Notes under the pieces: generated by a model
Seen by the model: only the letters and a program-made list of their open reading frames with translations
The model's database searches: none
What the model was told of the DNA's origin: nothing
Assembly: GCA_025999775.1 (NCBI GenBank)
Contig: BNXT01000089.1
Location: 1 to 6,255 of the forward strand
Source of the DNA: Bacteroidia bacterium
GTDB lineage: Bacteria; Bacteroidota; Bacteroidia; Bacteroidales; P3
Length of the DNA stretch: 6,255 bases
Direction of reading: 5' to 3'
Shown: positions 6,012-6,255 of the stretch, piece by piece
How positions within the stretch are numbered: the first letter of the stretch is position 1
Layout of the letters: every line of letters starts with the position of its first letter
Translations under genes and position numbers: made by a program

Positions 6012-6181
6012 CAAAATATGACTATCCGCATCGTGTCCTATTATTTTGTCCTGCAAGGACATTACTTTTTTAGCTTACGGATGTGTAATAACAACTTCTT
6101 TTTAGTCCTGCAAGGGCGACACTTTGGCGCATTTCAAGTATCGTCCTCGCAGGACACGATGATGCGGATAGCCATATTTTG
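6012..6181. repeat. 170-nt composite palindrome with three nested mini-hairpins
   Basis: The left arm (6012-6039) and right arm (6151-6181) are inverse complements over 28 bases, except for one substitution and a 3-nt insertion (ATC) in the right arm. Inside and at the right arm are three copies of a small palindrome: GTCCTGCAAGGAC (6048-6060), GTCCTGCAAGGGC (6105-6117) and GTCCTCGCAGGAC (6143-6155). The third overlaps the right arm, so arm pairing and mini-hairpin are alternatives. No protein gene is supported in 5978-6255. The layout suggests a REP/BIME-like or MITE-like element, class unknown. From 6182 to the window end only a minor palindrome (ACCACTATGGT, 6200-6210) is seen. Confidence 0.8.
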
Positions 6182-6255
6182 AAAACAAGTATATTCAAAA
6201 CCACTATGGTGAAAGCAATATGGTTTGCGACAATTTGAAATGCACCCTTTCATAG

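Noticed and set aside
6134..6253. Minus-strand 39-aa cysteine-containing ORF starting with MKGCISNCRK
   Set aside because: It runs through the right arm of the palindrome and has no promoter or recognised family; more likely a chance frame in repeat DNA, although the window edge limits the view.

Overview
The window looks like a chromosomal segment from a member of the Bacteroidetes, probably the order Bacteroidales. Three things point there. Several promoters fit the Bacteroidetes consensus TTTG-N19-TAnnTTTG. Start codons lack Shine-Dalgarno sequences and sit in A-rich stretches. The protein families (a Bacteroidetes-style PcrA/UvrD helicase, LPP20-like and CsgG-like secreted proteins, an IS1380-type transposase) are typical of the group.

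Left part (1-2288, minus strand): a tight operon of three secreted proteins, transcribed right to left. A 220-aa protein is followed, with a 1-nt TAATG overlap, by an LPP20-like protein and then by a CsgG/LpoB-like protein cut off by the window edge. All three start with signal peptides, so they probably act together in the periplasm or cell envelope; their exact role is unknown. The LPP20-like gene carries an apparent one-base frameshift near its 3' end. The family-like C-terminus continues in another frame and stops 10 nt before the next gene.

Centre (2289-2835): a divergent regulatory region. On the minus strand an excellent Bacteroidetes promoter drives a roughly 197-nt structured RNA that ends in an intrinsic terminator just upstream of the operon. 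Its size and shape resemble a 6S-like RNA, but an attenuating leader of the operon is also possible. Between this promoter and the plus-strand pcrA promoter lies an array of 21 perfect-length heptamers (GTGGAGC, GTGGAGT, GTGGTGC).

Right-centre (2836-5202, plus): a complete pcrA/uvrD-family DNA helicase gene with all SF1A motifs and the C-terminal PcrA-type domain, followed by a short terminator and a 94-nt inverted-repeat element built partly from other heptamers.

Right end (5191-6255): repeat-rich, decayed DNA. A minus-strand IS1380-like transposase keeps a good promoter and N-terminus. It has an apparent in-frame internal deletion and has lost its C-terminal half, ending instead in short intergenic repeats. 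Beyond it lie an 11-bp inverted repeat over the promoter and a 170-nt composite palindrome with three copies of a GTCCTGCAAGGAC-like mini-hairpin. No system of clearly new function is evident. The points most worth checking are the structured RNA, the heptamer repeats, the frameshift and the composite palindrome.
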